Positions 28,852 through 38,559 of a stretch of DNA of 64,000 nt are shown piece after piece. Position numbers and translations under genes: made by a program. How positions within the stretch are numbered: position 1 is the stretch's first letter; each line of letters opens with the position of its first letter. The DNA is from Erwinia rhapontici (GTDB lineage: Bacteria; Pseudomonadota; Gammaproteobacteria; Enterobacterales; Enterobacteriaceae): positions 919,666 through 983,665 of the forward strand of contig NZ_VRKO01000016.1 of the NCBI RefSeq assembly GCF_012271765.1. Reading direction: 5' to 3'. The notes under the pieces were generated by a model. It saw only the letters and a program-made list of their open reading frames with translations, made no database searches and was not told the origin of the DNA.

Positions 28852-30044
28852 GCCAGCAAAAAAAACAGAGCCTGTGGCGCTGGATTTGCACGAGGATCCT
28901 GGCGCTGGCGATGGGATCCGTTGTCTTAATCGCCTTCTGCATGTGGCTGCGTTTTGTTATCCAGAAATACTGGGTGCTCAACCATATGACGGCCTCTCAA
29001 CGCGCGGAGCTGACCGTCCTGTTGAAACATCCGGAACGGGATATTGCCCGGTTTCACCAACTGATCGATGCCGGCTGGGGCATCGGTTATTCGATGCCCG
29101 ACATCGCCTCATCCGACTGGCTGACGCTGGCGACCTTAATTGTGATTGCGCTGCCGGTCATTATTATCTTCGGGCTGCGCGCCGCGCGGCCGCTGTCCGA
29201 ACAGTTCAGTCGCCTGGCAGCGGCCGCACGATCGGTGGCACGCGGTGAGTTTGGTACGCGGGCAGGGACGGTGGAAAACGCCCCCGCGGAACTCGCGCAG
29301 TTTACCCACGATTTTAATCTTATGTCTCAGCAGCTTGAACGTTACGATCGTGAGCTGCGCACCTCCCATGTCGCGATGGCGCACGAGCTGCGTTCGCCGC
29401 TGACGGCTGCGATAGGGCGCCTTCAGGGCATGATAGACGGCGTATTTGAGCCGGACCCGGGCCAGCTGAACATGGTGATGAAACAGCTTCAGCACCTGAA
29501 CCGTCTGACGGATGAGCTGCATTTGTTATCGCTTGCCGATGCCGGACAACTGTCGTTCACCCTCAGTACCTTTGATTTAACCGAACTGCTGCGCGAGCGC
29601 GTGATATGGATGAAACCGCAGGCGGAAGCGGCTGGGATGAATATGCCTGTCAGAGCGGCCGCACCTGCGCCTTTTCGCGGAGATCCGTTTCGTCTGGGGC
29701 AGGTCTTTACCATTCTGATGGAAAATGCCCTGCGCTACGCAGGCGAAGGCAAGGTGCTGGATATCGATGTTCAGCGCCAGCCAAAGGGCTATTTGATCAC
29801 CTTCCGCGATCGCGGGCCGGGCGTGGAGGCGGAATTTCTGCCGCTGATGTTCGAACGATTTGCCCGGGCTGACTCGTCGCGGGCACGACACTCAGGCGGC
29901 AGTGGGCTGGGTCTGTCGATAGGCCGGGCAATTTGTGAAGCCTGTGGCGGGCAGCTGGTGGCCTCATTACCAGCGGAAGGCGGGCTGATGATCAGCCTGC
30001 ATTTGCCCTTTGCCACGCCGGAGGTGGGAATAAAAATCGCCTGA
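28848..30044 (+). CDS. Sensor histidine kinase (AdeS/BaeS-like)
   Basis: 398 residues. Two membrane segments (about 17-37 and 90-110) with a short periplasmic loop, HAMP, HisKA with His179 in MAHELRSPLTA, and an HATPase_c domain (N box MENALRYA, G boxes DRGPGV and GSGLGLSIG). The short sensor loop suggests sensing of membrane or efflux-substrate signals. It overlaps the regulator gene and is followed 83 bases later by the RND adaptor, the layout of AdeRS-type systems. Confidence 0.88.
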   Translation: MSQQKKQSLWRWICTRILALAMGSVVLIAFCMWLRFVIQKYWVLNHMTASQRAELTVLLKHPERDIARFHQLIDAGWGIGYSMPDIASSDWLTLATLIVIALPVIIIFGLRAARPLSEQFSRLAAAARSVARGEFGTRAGTVENAPAELAQFTHDFNLMSQQLERYDRELRTSHVAMAHELRSPLTAAIGRLQGMIDGVFEPDPGQLNMVMKQLQHLNRLTDELHLLSLADAGQLSFTLSTFDLTELLRERVIWMKPQAEAAGMNMPVRAAAPAPFRGDPFRLGQVFTILMENALRYAGEGKVLDIDVQRQPKGYLITFRDRGPGVEAEFLPLMFERFARADSSRARHSGGSGLGLSIGRAICEACGGQLVASLPAEGGLMISLHLPFATPEVGIKIA

Positions 30045-30127
30045 ATTGACGATTTCTTGATAATACGTGCAGCAAATCTGGACAGTCGCGCGATTGAATA
30101 AGGCGATTACCGTTCAGGAATAGTGCT

Positions 30128-31270
30128 ATGACCGATACCTTCACCGATTACGCCCGTCAGATACTGCATCATCTCAACCTCCCGGGGCGGTTATCCCTCT
30201 TCTGGCTGTGGCTCATGGCACTGCCCGTCGTGTTTCTCCTTGTTGCCTGTGGCGACAAGGAGAAAACCGTTGCGCCTCTGGCACGTCCGGTGCGCTATGT
30301 GGTGGCACCGGCGTCGCTTTCCGGCAGCGTGCAGTCGCAGACCGGGGAGATCAGGGCTCACGATGAAACGACCCTGGCGTTTCGCCTGGATGGACGCATG
30401 CTGTCACGTGCCGTGGATGTGGGGGACAAGGTGAAGGCAGGACAGCTGCTGGCGATGCAGGATAACAGCACTGGCCTGAATCAGCTGGGCAGTGCGCGCG
30501 CCGATCTCGCCAGTGCGCAGGCGGCGGAGCGGGTGGCGGCACTGAATGTGCAGCGGATGACCACGCTGACGCGAACCGGAGCCATCGCCCGGGTTCAGCT
30601 GGATACGGCGCGTTCCGACTGGCAGGCGGCTTTATCCAAACGACAGAGCAGCGAAGCGGCACTTAAAAATGCCCAGGACAGCCTGAGCTGGACGCGCCTG
30701 ACGGCGCCCTCGGACGGCATTATCACCGCGGTCAGCGCCCAGCCGGGGCAGGTCGTCAGTGCCGGACAAGCGGTGTTCACCCTCGCTGCGGGCAATGATC
30801 GCGATGCGATCTTTGACGTCAGCGATCCGCATGCGCTGACGCCAAACAGCGCACTGCCTGTACAGATCTCACTGCTTGCCGATCCCGCTGTGACAACCCT
30901 GGGACATCTGCGTGATGTCAGCCCACAGGCCGACCCGCAAACGCGTACCTGGCGCGTGCGCGTGACGCTGGTGAATCCACCGGAAAGCATGGCGCTGGGG
31001 GCCAGTGTGCAGGCAGCGTGGCAGCAGCAGGGGCAACGCAGCATCGCACTGCCAGCGTCAGCATTGACCCGGCTGGGGGATAAGCCCGCCGTTTTCGTGG
31101 TGGACAGTACCCACCTCCGCGTGCTGCTACGTCCGGTCACCCTGGGGAACTCTGACGTGAACAGCATTGCGGTAACGGCGGGCATCATGCCGGGAGAACG
31201 GGTCGTGACGGCAGGCGTCAGTAAACTGCGTGACGGTGAAAAAGTGACGCTGCTGGAGGAGGGCCAATGA
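30128..31270 (+). CDS. RND efflux periplasmic adaptor lipoprotein
   Basis: 380 residues. An unusually long N-terminal region precedes the lipobox LLVAC (Cys41); a later ATG at 30215 would give a normal-length signal, but only the first ATG has a ribosome site (CAGGAAT). The remainder follows membrane fusion proteins: lipoyl half-motifs, a coiled-coil hairpin (about residues 115-185, rich in Ala/Gln/Arg), beta-barrel and membrane-proximal domain (GIMPGERVVTAGVSKLRDGE). It should link the permease encoded next, with which it overlaps by ATGA, to an outer-membrane channel. Confidence 0.9.
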   Translation: MTDTFTDYARQILHHLNLPGRLSLFWLWLMALPVVFLLVACGDKEKTVAPLARPVRYVVAPASLSGSVQSQTGEIRAHDETTLAFRLDGRMLSRAVDVGDKVKAGQLLAMQDNSTGLNQLGSARADLASAQAAERVAALNVQRMTTLTRTGAIARVQLDTARSDWQAALSKRQSSEAALKNAQDSLSWTRLTAPSDGIITAVSAQPGQVVSAGQAVFTLAAGNDRDAIFDVSDPHALTPNSALPVQISLLADPAVTTLGHLRDVSPQADPQTRTWRVRVTLVNPPESMALGASVQAAWQQQGQRSIALPASALTRLGDKPAVFVVDSTHLRVLLRPVTLGNSDVNSIAVTAGIMPGERVVTAGVSKLRDGEKVTLLEEGQ

Positions 31271-34200
31271 TCCCGCACATTCCGACATCGCGTTTCAATC
31301 TCTCCACCTGGGCCTTACAGCATCAGCCGCTGATCGTCTTTTTCATGCTGCTGGTAATGGCGGCCGGTATCTTCAGCTATGAACAACTGCCGCGCAATGA
31401 AGACCCGGCGTTTACCATCAAAACCGCCGTGGTATCGGCGTCCTGGCCGGGTGCGGATGTGAGAGATACGGTCAATCTGGTTACGGATACGCTGGAGAAG
31501 AAACTTCAGGAAATTCCTTATCTCGATTATGTCGAGAGTGAAACCCGTGCCGGGCAGTCCGTGATTTTTGTTAACCTGCGCGATGATACGCCCCCTGCAT
31601 CAGTGCCTGAGATCTGGTATCAGGTGCGCAAAAAAGTGCAGGATATTACACCTTCACTTCCCCAGGGCGTGCAGACGCCCCAGGTAAACGACGAGTTTGA
31701 TGACACGTTTGGCACGATTTACGGTTTCACCGCGGAAGGCTTTTCCCTGCGCGAACTGCGCGACTGGGTTGAAGACATTCGTCGTAACCTGATGTCGCTG
31801 CCGGATATCGGCAAAATCACGCTGACGGGTGTTCAGGAAGAGCAAATGGTGATTGCCTTCTCGCCGCGTAAAATGGCGGGGCTGGGGATTGACCTTCAGC
31901 AGGTCACCGAGGCCATCCGCGCGCAGAATGCCGTGGTACCCGCCGGGGAAATACGCAGCGACAGGGAGAATATCGCGCTGAGCGTGACGGGAGCACTGGG
32001 GTCTGCGCAGAGTCTGCAGGCTGTCGTGCTGCATATCGGCGATCGTTATATTCCCCTTAGCGCGATGGCCACCGTCACCCGACAGGTGGCAGAGCCGCCC
32101 GCTGCTGCCTTTCGGGTCAATGGACAACCTGCCATTGGTCTGGCGATATCCATGGCGGCTACCGGCAACATGATTCGTTTTGGTGAGGCGGTGAACCAGC
32201 GTATGGCGGCGATTCAGGCCGGGCTGCCGCACGGGATTGAGATGGTCAGGGTGGCTGACCAGAGCGCCGTGGTACAGCAGGCCGTCAGTGGATTTACCCG
32301 GGTGCTGACGGAAGCCGTGGTTATCGTGATGGCGGTTTCTTTTCTCTCGCTCGGTATGCGTGCCGGCCTGGTGGTGGCCGCCGCGATCCCGCTGGTGCTG
32401 GCGATGACCTTTGTGGGCATGATGCTGGCGGGGATCGGGTTACAGCGCATTTCACTGGGGGCGCTGATTATCGCGCTCGGCCTGCTGGTGGATGATGCGA
32501 TGATCACCGTGGAAAGCATGGTGTCGCGGCTGGAAGCGGGAGACAGCCGCTGGAAGGCCGCCAGCTACGCGTTTCAAACCACCGCCTTCCCGATGTTGAC
32601 GGGTACGCTGGTGATGATTGCCGGTTTTATCCCGGTCGGGTTTGCCGCCTCCAGCGCGGGAGAATACTGTTTTTCTCTGTTCGTTGTGGTGACGATCGCG
32701 CTGCTCTCCTCCTGGGTCGTGGCTATCCTGTTTTCTCCGCTGATCGGCACCTGGCTACTGCCCGCCACGCTTAAACCACATCAGGCCGGGCCGGGTCGGC
32801 TGGCGCGCGGGTATCACCGCTTACTGACGCTGGCGCTGGGGCACCGGCTGAAAACCGTGACCGCCGCGCTGACGTTACTGGTGCTGGCTGCCTGGGGAAC
32901 AACCTTTATGCAGGGAGAGTTTTTTCCGGCGTCCGACCGTCCTGAGCTGCTGGTGAGCCTGACATTACCCGGCAACGCCTCACAGAAAGAAACCGAACGC
33001 CAGACCGAGCGGCTTGAGCGTGCGCTGCGCGGCAATCCTCACATCGATCGCCTGTCCAGCTATATCGGCACCGGGGCGATCCGTTTTTATCTGCCGATGG
33101 ATGTATTACTCGATAATGAAAACACCGCCCAGCTGGTGGTGGTGGCGAAGAGCCTTGAGGATCGTGAAGCGCTGCAACAGCAGTTAGAGAAGATTCTGTC
33201 GGAGGGTTTCAGTGATATCGCTACGCGCGTGTCGCCGCTCGAACTGGGGCCGCCAGTCGGCTGGCCGATAAAGTACCGCGTCAGCGGGCCGGACTACCAT
33301 CAGGTTCAGTCCATTGCCCGGCAGCTGGCGGCGATCCTTGGCGACAGTACGCTCACCCGTGAAGTGAATCTGACCGCCGGGGAGCCGGAGTGCGTCATTA
33401 CTCTGATTATCAATCAGACGGCGGCACGGGCGGCGGGTGTCTCCTCGGAAAGCGTTGCCACGGCACTGAATACCCTCTGGTCAGGCAGCGTGGTGACGAC
33501 CGTCCGCGACGGTAACCGGCAGGTGGATGTGATGCTGCGGGCCAATGACCGGGAACGTCAGGACCTGACAACGCTCTCCTCCCTGCAACTGACCACCAGC
33601 GGCGGTATGAAGGTGCCCTTAAGTCAGGTGGCAACGCTTCGCTGGGGCATCCAGGATCCGGTGATCTGGCGCCATCAGCGTATGCCGTTCATCACCGTGC
33701 AGACTGACCTGGCACCGGGCCTGCGTGCGGAGGGGGTATCGCAACAGTTGGCGGCCTCGGTCACGCAACTGCGAGCGTCGTTACCCCCTGATTACCGGAT
33801 TGACGAAGGCGGATCGGTGGCTGAATCGGATAAGGGGAACACCTCGGTGTTTGCCGTCTTGCCGGTGACGTTGTTTGTGATGCTGATCCTGCTGATGATT
33901 CAGCTACAGCGTTTCTCGCGAATGCTGTTGGCGCTGCTGATGGCACCCTTTGGGCTGATTGGTATTGTGCTGGCGATGTTACCGACCGGCACGCCGATGG
34001 GCTTTGTGGCACTGCTCGGCATGATTGCGCTGGCCGGGATGATTATCCGTAATGCGGTGATTCTGATCGGTGAGGTGGACAGTAATCTTGGGCGGGGGAT
34101 GGAAAAACAGCCGGCGATTATCGCTGCCGCGCAGCATCGATCTCGCCCGATCATGCTGACCGCCTGTGCGGCAATTCTCGGGATGATCCCGATAGCCGAA

Positions 34201-34329
34201 CAGGTATTCTGGGGGCCGATGGCCTATGCCATCATTGGCGGGTTGCTGGTAGCAACGCTGGTGACACTGACGGTACTGCCTGCCTGTCTCAGCCTGGTGA
34301 TCAAAGACGATGTGGTGCCGAAAGCATAA
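31267..34329 (+). CDS. RND efflux permease of the TriC/MexK type
   Basis: 1020 residues, 12 membrane segments with two large periplasmic loops. The proton-relay aspartates occur in GLLVDDAMITVES, but the position that is lysine in AcrB/AcrD (AKNAI) is arginine-asparagine here (GMIIRNAVILIGE), as in other members of this branch. Phrases such as YEQLPRNEDPAFTIKTAVVSASWPGA place it nearer TriC/MexK than AcrB. Substrates are unknown. No outer-membrane factor gene is present, so TolC is the probable partner. The gene ends at a strong terminator. Confidence 0.9.
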   Translation: MIPHIPTSRFNLSTWALQHQPLIVFFMLLVMAAGIFSYEQLPRNEDPAFTIKTAVVSASWPGADVRDTVNLVTDTLEKKLQEIPYLDYVESETRAGQSVIFVNLRDDTPPASVPEIWYQVRKKVQDITPSLPQGVQTPQVNDEFDDTFGTIYGFTAEGFSLRELRDWVEDIRRNLMSLPDIGKITLTGVQEEQMVIAFSPRKMAGLGIDLQQVTEAIRAQNAVVPAGEIRSDRENIALSVTGALGSAQSLQAVVLHIGDRYIPLSAMATVTRQVAEPPAAAFRVNGQPAIGLAISMAATGNMIRFGEAVNQRMAAIQAGLPHGIEMVRVADQSAVVQQAVSGFTRVLTEAVVIVMAVSFLSLGMRAGLVVAAAIPLVLAMTFVGMMLAGIGLQRISLGALIIALGLLVDDAMITVESMVSRLEAGDSRWKAASYAFQTTAFPMLTGTLVMIAGFIPVGFAASSAGEYCFSLFVVVTIALLSSWVVAILFSPLIGTWLLPATLKPHQAGPGRLARGYHRLLTLALGHRLKTVTAALTLLVLAAWGTTFMQGEFFPASDRPELLVSLTLPGNASQKETERQTERLERALRGNPHIDRLSSYIGTGAIRFYLPMDVLLDNENTAQLVVVAKSLEDREALQQQLEKILSEGFSDIATRVSPLELGPPVGWPIKYRVSGPDYHQVQSIARQLAAILGDSTLTREVNLTAGEPECVITLIINQTAARAAGVSSESVATALNTLWSGSVVTTVRDGNRQVDVMLRANDRERQDLTTLSSLQLTTSGGMKVPLSQVATLRWGIQDPVIWRHQRMPFITVQTDLAPGLRAEGVSQQLAASVTQLRASLPPDYRIDEGGSVAESDKGNTSVFAVLPVTLFVMLILLMIQLQRFSRMLLALLMAPFGLIGIVLAMLPTGTPMGFVALLGMIALAGMIIRNAVILIGEVDSNLGRGMEKQPAIIAAAQHRSRPIMLTACAAILGMIPIAEQVFWGPMAYAIIGGLLVATLVTLTVLPACLSLVIKDDVVPKA

Positions 34330-34331
34330 AA

Positions 34332-34360
34332 AAAACCGCCTTGCGGCGGTTTTGTCTTTT
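34332..34360. terminator. Terminator between the RND permease and tktB
   Basis: AAAACCGCC / GGCGGTTTT stem with a 4-nt loop, followed by GTCTTTT. The A/T symmetry allows use from both converging genes. Confidence 0.88.
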
Positions 34361-34374
34361 TGGCTGGAAAGGAA

Positions 34375-36375
34375 TTAATGCGGTTTGAGCAGCGCCTCGG
34401 CATGGCTGACGATGTTTTCCACCGTAAAGCCAAATTCCGGGAACAGCTTCTCGGCCGGGGCCGATTCACCGAAGCCGGTCATCCCGACGATGGCACCGTT
34501 CAGGCCAACATATTTGTACCAGTAATCAGCGATACCGGCTTCAACAGCGACACGCGCCGTGACGCCGGAAGGCAGCACGGATTCGCGGTAGGCCGCATCC
34601 TGGGCATCGAATAGATCGGTAGACGGCAGCGATACCACGCGCACCTTGTGGCCGCTGGCGCTCAGCTTGTCGGCTGCGCCCAGAGTGATTTCCACTTCGG
34701 AACCGGTGGCAATCAGGATCACCTCCGGCGTGCCGTCACTGTCTTTCAGCACGTAACCGCCGCGTGAAATATTGGCCAGCTGCTCTTTAGTACGCTCCGG
34801 CTGTGCCAGGTTCTGACGCGACAGGATCAGCGCGGTCGGACCATGATGACGCTCGACGGCATGTTTCCACGCCACGGCGGTTTCCACCTGGTCGCACGGA
34901 CGCCAGACGCTCATGTTCGGCGTCACGCGCAGGCTGGCAATCTGCTCGACAGGCTGGTGCGTTGGGCCATCTTCGCCCAGACCGATGGAGTCATGGGTAT
35001 AGACCATAATCTGACGCGCCTTCATCAGCGCGGCCATACGCACCGCATTACGCGCATACTCGACGAACATCAGGAAGGTTGCGGTATACGGGATAAAGCC
35101 ACCGTGATGCGCCAGGCCATTGGCAATCGCCGTCATCCCGAATTCGCGTACGCCGTAGTGAATATAGTTTCCGGCTTCATCCTCTTTAATAGACTTCGAG
35201 CCTGACCAGATGGTCAGGTTACTCGGGGCGAGGTCAGCAGAACCGCCAAGGAACTCTTTCAGCAGCGGACCGTAGGCCTCCAGCGCGTTTTGCGAGGCTT
35301 TACGGCTGGCGATTTTCTGCGGATTAGCCTGCAACTGTTCAATATACTTCTGGGTTTCCGCCTGCCAGTTCTCCGGCATGCCCCCGGTCATACGACGGGT
35401 ATATTCTGCGGCCAGCTCAGGGTGGGCCGCTTTGTAGGCAGCAAATTTCTCATCCCAGGCTTTTTCCGCTTTGGCCCCGGCGTCTTTCGCATCCCACTGA
35501 GCGTAGATCTCTTTCGGAATTTCAAACGGCGGATAATTCCAGCCCAGCGCTTTACGTGTCAGTGCCACTTCTTCATCGCCCAGCGCAGCACCGTGCGCTT
35601 CTTCTTTACCGGCTTTGTTCGGTGAACCGAAACCAATCACGGTTTTACAAATCAGCAGCGACGGTTTGTCGGTGACGCTTTGCGCTTCTTTGATGGCGTT
35701 GGCAATCGCATCCGGGTTATGGCCGTCGATATCGCGGATCACATGCCAGTGATAGGCTTCAAAGCGTTGTGCGGTATCGTCGGTGAACCAGCCTTCCACT
35801 TCACCATCAATCGAGATGCCGTTGTGATCGTAAAAACCGATCAGTTTACCCAGCCCCAGCGTACCCGCCAGTGAGCAGACTTCATGGGAGATACCTTCCA
35901 TCAGGCAGCCATCGCCCATAAACACGTAGGTGTGGTGATCGACAATTTTATGGTCAGGGCGGTTAAACTGTGCGCCCAGCGTCCGTTCCGCAATCGCCAG
36001 ACCGACCGCATTCGCCAGGCCCTGGCCCAGCGGTCCGGTGGTGGTTTCCACCCCTGGCGTGTAGCCCAACTCCGGGTGACCCGGGGTTTTTGAATGCAGC
36101 TGGCGGAAGTTTTTCAGCTCGGACATCGGCAGATCGTAGCCGCTGAGGTGCAGCAGGCTGTAAAGCAGCATCGAGGCGTGGCCGTTAGACAAAATAAAGC
36201 GGTCGCGGTCAGCCCAGGCTGGGTTGTTCGGGTTGTGATGCAGGAAATCACGCCACAGGACTTCAGCGATATCGGCCATACCCATTGGCGCACCCGGATG
36301 GCCAGATTTGGCTTTTTGCACCGCATCCATACTGAGCGCGCGGATGGCATTTGCCAGTTCTTTACGTGAAGACAT
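34375..36375 (-). CDS. tktB: TktB, transketolase
   Basis: 666 residues (E. coli TktB 667). Thiamine-diphosphate enzyme that moves two-carbon units between ketoses and aldoses in the non-oxidative pentose phosphate pathway; D-erythrose 4-phosphate is one acceptor. Conserved blocks include [30 protein letters not shown] (ThDP/metal) and [17 protein letters not shown]. The link with talA on the same strand, 67 bases upstream, marks it as TktB rather than TktA. It is full length, unlike split apulose-4-phosphate transketolases. Confidence 0.95.
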   Translation of the reverse strand: MSSRKELANAIRALSMDAVQKAKSGHPGAPMGMADIAEVLWRDFLHHNPNNPAWADRDRFILSNGHASMLLYSLLHLSGYDLPMSELKNFRQLHSKTPGHPELGYTPGVETTTGPLGQGLANAVGLAIAERTLGAQFNRPDHKIVDHHTYVFMGDGCLMEGISHEVCSLAGTLGLGKLIGFYDHNGISIDGEVEGWFTDDTAQRFEAYHWHVIRDIDGHNPDAIANAIKEAQSVTDKPSLLICKTVIGFGSPNKAGKEEAHGAALGDEEVALTRKALGWNYPPFEIPKEIYAQWDAKDAGAKAEKAWDEKFAAYKAAHPELAAEYTRRMTGGMPENWQAETQKYIEQLQANPQKIASRKASQNALEAYGPLLKEFLGGSADLAPSNLTIWSGSKSIKEDEAGNYIHYGVREFGMTAIANGLAHHGGFIPYTATFLMFVEYARNAVRMAALMKARQIMVYTHDSIGLGEDGPTHQPVEQIASLRVTPNMSVWRPCDQVETAVAWKHAVERHHGPTALILSRQNLAQPERTKEQLANISRGGYVLKDSDGTPEVILIATGSEVEITLGAADKLSASGHKVRVVSLPSTDLFDAQDAAYRESVLPSGVTARVAVEAGIADYWYKYVGLNGAIVGMTGFGESAPAEKLFPEFGFTVENIVSHAEALLKPH

Positions 36376-36442
36376 TGCTTCCTCCTGGTTGCAAGAGGGC
36401 GGATCGTCGATCCGCCCGGGGAGTCAGAGATAAGAGGGGGGA

Positions 36443-37393
36443 TTAGAGACGTGCAGCCAGCACGTCTTCCAGTTTCTGCTGGTCAATGGCGAACTGGCGG
36501 ATACCTTCGGCCAGTTTTTCTACCGCCATCGGGTCCTGATTATGTTCCCAGCGGAATTCCGCTTCAGACAGCGGGGCTGGCTGGTGGAAGCCCTGAGTGG
36601 ACGGCGTCAGTTTACGTTCGACCGGCGCATTGCTGGCCTGAAGTTCTTCCAGCAGATTCGGTGCGATGGTCAGACGATCGCAGCCCGCCAGGGCCAGGAT
36701 CTGCTCAACTTTACGGAAGCTGGCACCCATGATCACGGTGTTATAGCGATGCTGCTTATAGTAGTCGTAGATATTGCGTACGGATTTCACACCCGGATCT
36801 TCATCCACCACGTACGGGTCGAGCGGTTTACGGCTGTTGTACCAGTCGTAGATGCGGCCAACAAATGGCGAGATCAGGAACACATCGGCTTCGGCGCAGG
36901 CACGGGCCTGAGCGAAGGAGAACAGCAGGGTCAGGTTGCACTGAATACCGTTTTTCTCAAGCTCTTCAGCCGCTTTAATACCTTCCCAGGTGGAAGCCAG
37001 TTTAATGAGGATGCGTGAACGGTCGATACCGTGTTCTTCATACATTCTCACCAGCTTTTCCGCTTTGGTCACGCACATCCCGCGATCGAAAGAGAGGCGT
37101 GCATCCACTTCGGTAGACACGCGGCCAGGAACACTTTTCAGGATCTCCAGACCGAGGTTAACGGCGACCTTATCGCTGGCATTGATAATTTGGGTTTCTT
37201 TACTGCCGCCCTGTTTTTTGGCGTACTCGATGGCGTCAGTAATCAGATGTTTGTAGGCGTCGAGGCCGGAGGCTTTCAGGATCAGAGACGGGTTGGTTGT
37301 GGCATCTTCCGGATGGTAGTTACGGATGGATTCAATATCGCCACTATCAGCCACCACGGTGGTGAATTGTTTCAGTGCGTCTAGCTGGTTCAT
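36443..37393 (-). CDS. talA: TalA, transaldolase
   Basis: 316 residues, same length as E. coli TalA. It transfers a dihydroxyacetone unit between sedoheptulose 7-phosphate and glyceraldehyde 3-phosphate, forming or consuming D-erythrose 4-phosphate. The Schiff-base lysine is Lys131 in [11 protein letters not shown], and the acid/base residues of [12 protein letters not shown] are present. It is upstream of tktB in a likely talA-tktB operon. In E. coli talA is flanked by maeB; here a 7.5-kb catabolic island lies between them. Confidence 0.95.
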   Translation of the reverse strand: MNQLDALKQFTTVVADSGDIESIRNYHPEDATTNPSLILKASGLDAYKHLITDAIEYAKKQGGSKETQIINASDKVAVNLGLEILKSVPGRVSTEVDARLSFDRGMCVTKAEKLVRMYEEHGIDRSRILIKLASTWEGIKAAEELEKNGIQCNLTLLFSFAQARACAEADVFLISPFVGRIYDWYNSRKPLDPYVVDEDPGVKSVRNIYDYYKQHRYNTVIMGASFRKVEQILALAGCDRLTIAPNLLEELQASNAPVERKLTPSTQGFHQPAPLSEAEFRWEHNQDPMAVEKLAEGIRQFAIDQQKLEDVLAARL

Positions 37394-37635
37394 CTAAAGC
37401 TCCTTGATAAGCAATCTGTGATGCAAGTTTAACCGTGACGCGATTGTTGCGGCTGTTTCTTACAGGCAAGACGCAACAACTGTACCCGACACGGCTGAGT
37501 ATTCTTAGGCGAAACATTGCATCAGACCCGCGACAATGGGAATGCGTTTTCTCTGATTGTTGCGATGGGTTCGCCCAATGGGCCAGTCTGCTGGCAGCAA
37601 AAATAGCACAACGATTAAGTGTAGCAGCTCAGGGA

Positions 37636-37665
37636 AAACGCGGCGGCGCAGAGGGGGTGCGCCGC
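37636..37665 (-). terminator. Probable terminator after the RpiB-family gene
   Basis: GCGGCGCA (37643-37650) and TGCGCCGC (37658-37665) form an 8-bp stem with a 7-nt loop, 10 bases past the stop codon on the minus strand. A short TTTT follows on that strand. It would separate the isomerase from talA, whose own promoter must then lie in the remaining 240 bases (37394-37635), where I see no other feature. Confidence 0.55.
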
Positions 37666-37674
37666 ACTTAAAGA

Positions 37675-38133
37675 TTACTTTTCGCCGACTTTCTGCTCGT
37701 AATAGCTGATTTTCTCGACTTTTTCCGTTGAGCCGCCCCCTTCAAATTCAGCATTTAGCCAGCTATTCACAATACTTCGGGCCAGCTCCGGGCCGATGAC
37801 GCGTGCACCCAGTGTCATCACCTGTGCATTGTTACTCTTGCGAGCACGCTCGGCAGAGTAAGTATCGTGACACTGTGCAGCACGGATGCCCGGCACTTTG
37901 TTCGCCACAATCGCCATGCCGATCCCGGTTCCGCAAATCAAAATTCCCCGCTGGTGTTTGCCTTCTCGAATGGCGTTGGCCACCGTCCAGGCGACATCCG
38001 GATAGAGGGGTCTGCTGGACTGTGCATCATTGCTGTAGTCGCTGACGTCGATATTTTTTTCCTGCAAAAGCTGCTTGATCAGGTTTTTTAATTCCAGTGC
38101 CGCATCGTCGGCGCCAATTGCGATAGAAGACAT
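37675..38133 (-). CDS. derI: RpiB/EryI-family isomerase, probable D-erythrulose 4-phosphate isomerase
   Basis: 152 residues. RpiB/LacAB fold with the active-site cysteine in ILICGTGIGMAI (Cys67) and HDTYSAERARKSNNAQVMTLGARVIG. Canonical RpiB interconverts ribose and ribulose 5-phosphates. The branch found beside erythrulose genes (EryI/DerI) instead converts D-erythrulose 4-phosphate to D-erythrose 4-phosphate. Divergence from an operon encoding a DhaK-family kinase and a TIM homologue favours the latter role here; the family is certain, the substrate inferred. Ribose 5-phosphate isomerase activity or another pentose substrate cannot be excluded. Confidence 0.7.
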   Translation of the reverse strand: MSSIAIGADDAALELKNLIKQLLQEKNIDVSDYSNDAQSSRPLYPDVAWTVANAIREGKHQRGILICGTGIGMAIVANKVPGIRAAQCHDTYSAERARKSNNAQVMTLGARVIGPELARSIVNSWLNAEFEGGGSTEKVEKISYYEQKVGEK

Positions 38134-38224
38134 AGGGTTACTCCCGCTGAGATAACAGGGCCGCCGGATCCCGGTGAATCATCAGGATCTCCGGCAACGA
38201 TTCACTTTTACCCTAACGCATTTT

Positions 38225-38417
38225 TGTTCATATGTTCAATAGATGTTCTTTTGTTTTATTCAGTATGCCTCTTCGCTCTGCTGATTTTTTCCTTATGGCG
38301 CTTGGTTTTGCCTATTATTGCCGCTAAATGGCAAAATTAAAGGTTTTGAGATCCGTCACAGTTTTCGTTTTGCATGCTGGGAAATGAACATTAATCCATA
38401 TAGTGTTCATTTGTTCA
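38225..38417. promoter_or_regulatory. Divergent control region: repeated TGTTCATWTGTTCA motif and CRP-like site
   Basis: TGTTCATATGTTCA at 38225-38238 and TGTTCATTTGTTCA at 38404-38417 are near-identical 14-mers 179 bp apart in the divergent intergenic region. The second also forms an inverted repeat with ATGAACA at 38384-38390. Between them, TTTGAGATCCGTCACA (38345-38360) matches the CRP core at 9 of 10 positions. A TATAGT hexamer (38399-38404) could be the -10, putting the CRP site centre near -60. SorC-family repressors commonly bind TGNNCA-type half sites, so the regulator encoded at 44204 is the obvious candidate. The rest of 38134-38460 is AT-rich leader sequence. Confidence 0.6.
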
Positions 38418-38460
38418 CGCATTGATGCAATGCACAAGAAGACCCACTGAGGACTCAACC

Positions 38461-38559
38461 ATGCGTCAAATTTGCCATCTGCCTACCCCTGATCTGGTGC
38501 GTCATTGCCAGAGTCATTTCACCAGTATTCTGTTCCAGTCTGTCGGAGGTGCCGTATGA
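38461..38559 (+). CDS. 32-codon upstream ORF coupled to the MFS gene
   Basis: ATG at 38461 has a good ribosome site (TGAGGA, seven bases upstream). The frame runs 32 codons and stops at a TGA that overlaps the start codon of the transporter gene (ATGA). The peptide begins MRQICHLPTPDLVRHC and is not one I recognise. The overlap suggests translational coupling or a leader peptide that tunes expression of the operon. It could also be fortuitous; nothing in the peptide shows a domain. Confidence 0.45.
   Translation: MRQICHLPTPDLVRHCQSHFTSILFQSVGGAV

Noticed and set aside
34375-36375. TktB as an apulose-4-phosphate transketolase
   Set aside because: Known AptA/AptB enzymes are split into two subunits; this is a single full-length protein close to E. 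coli TktB and paired with talA.
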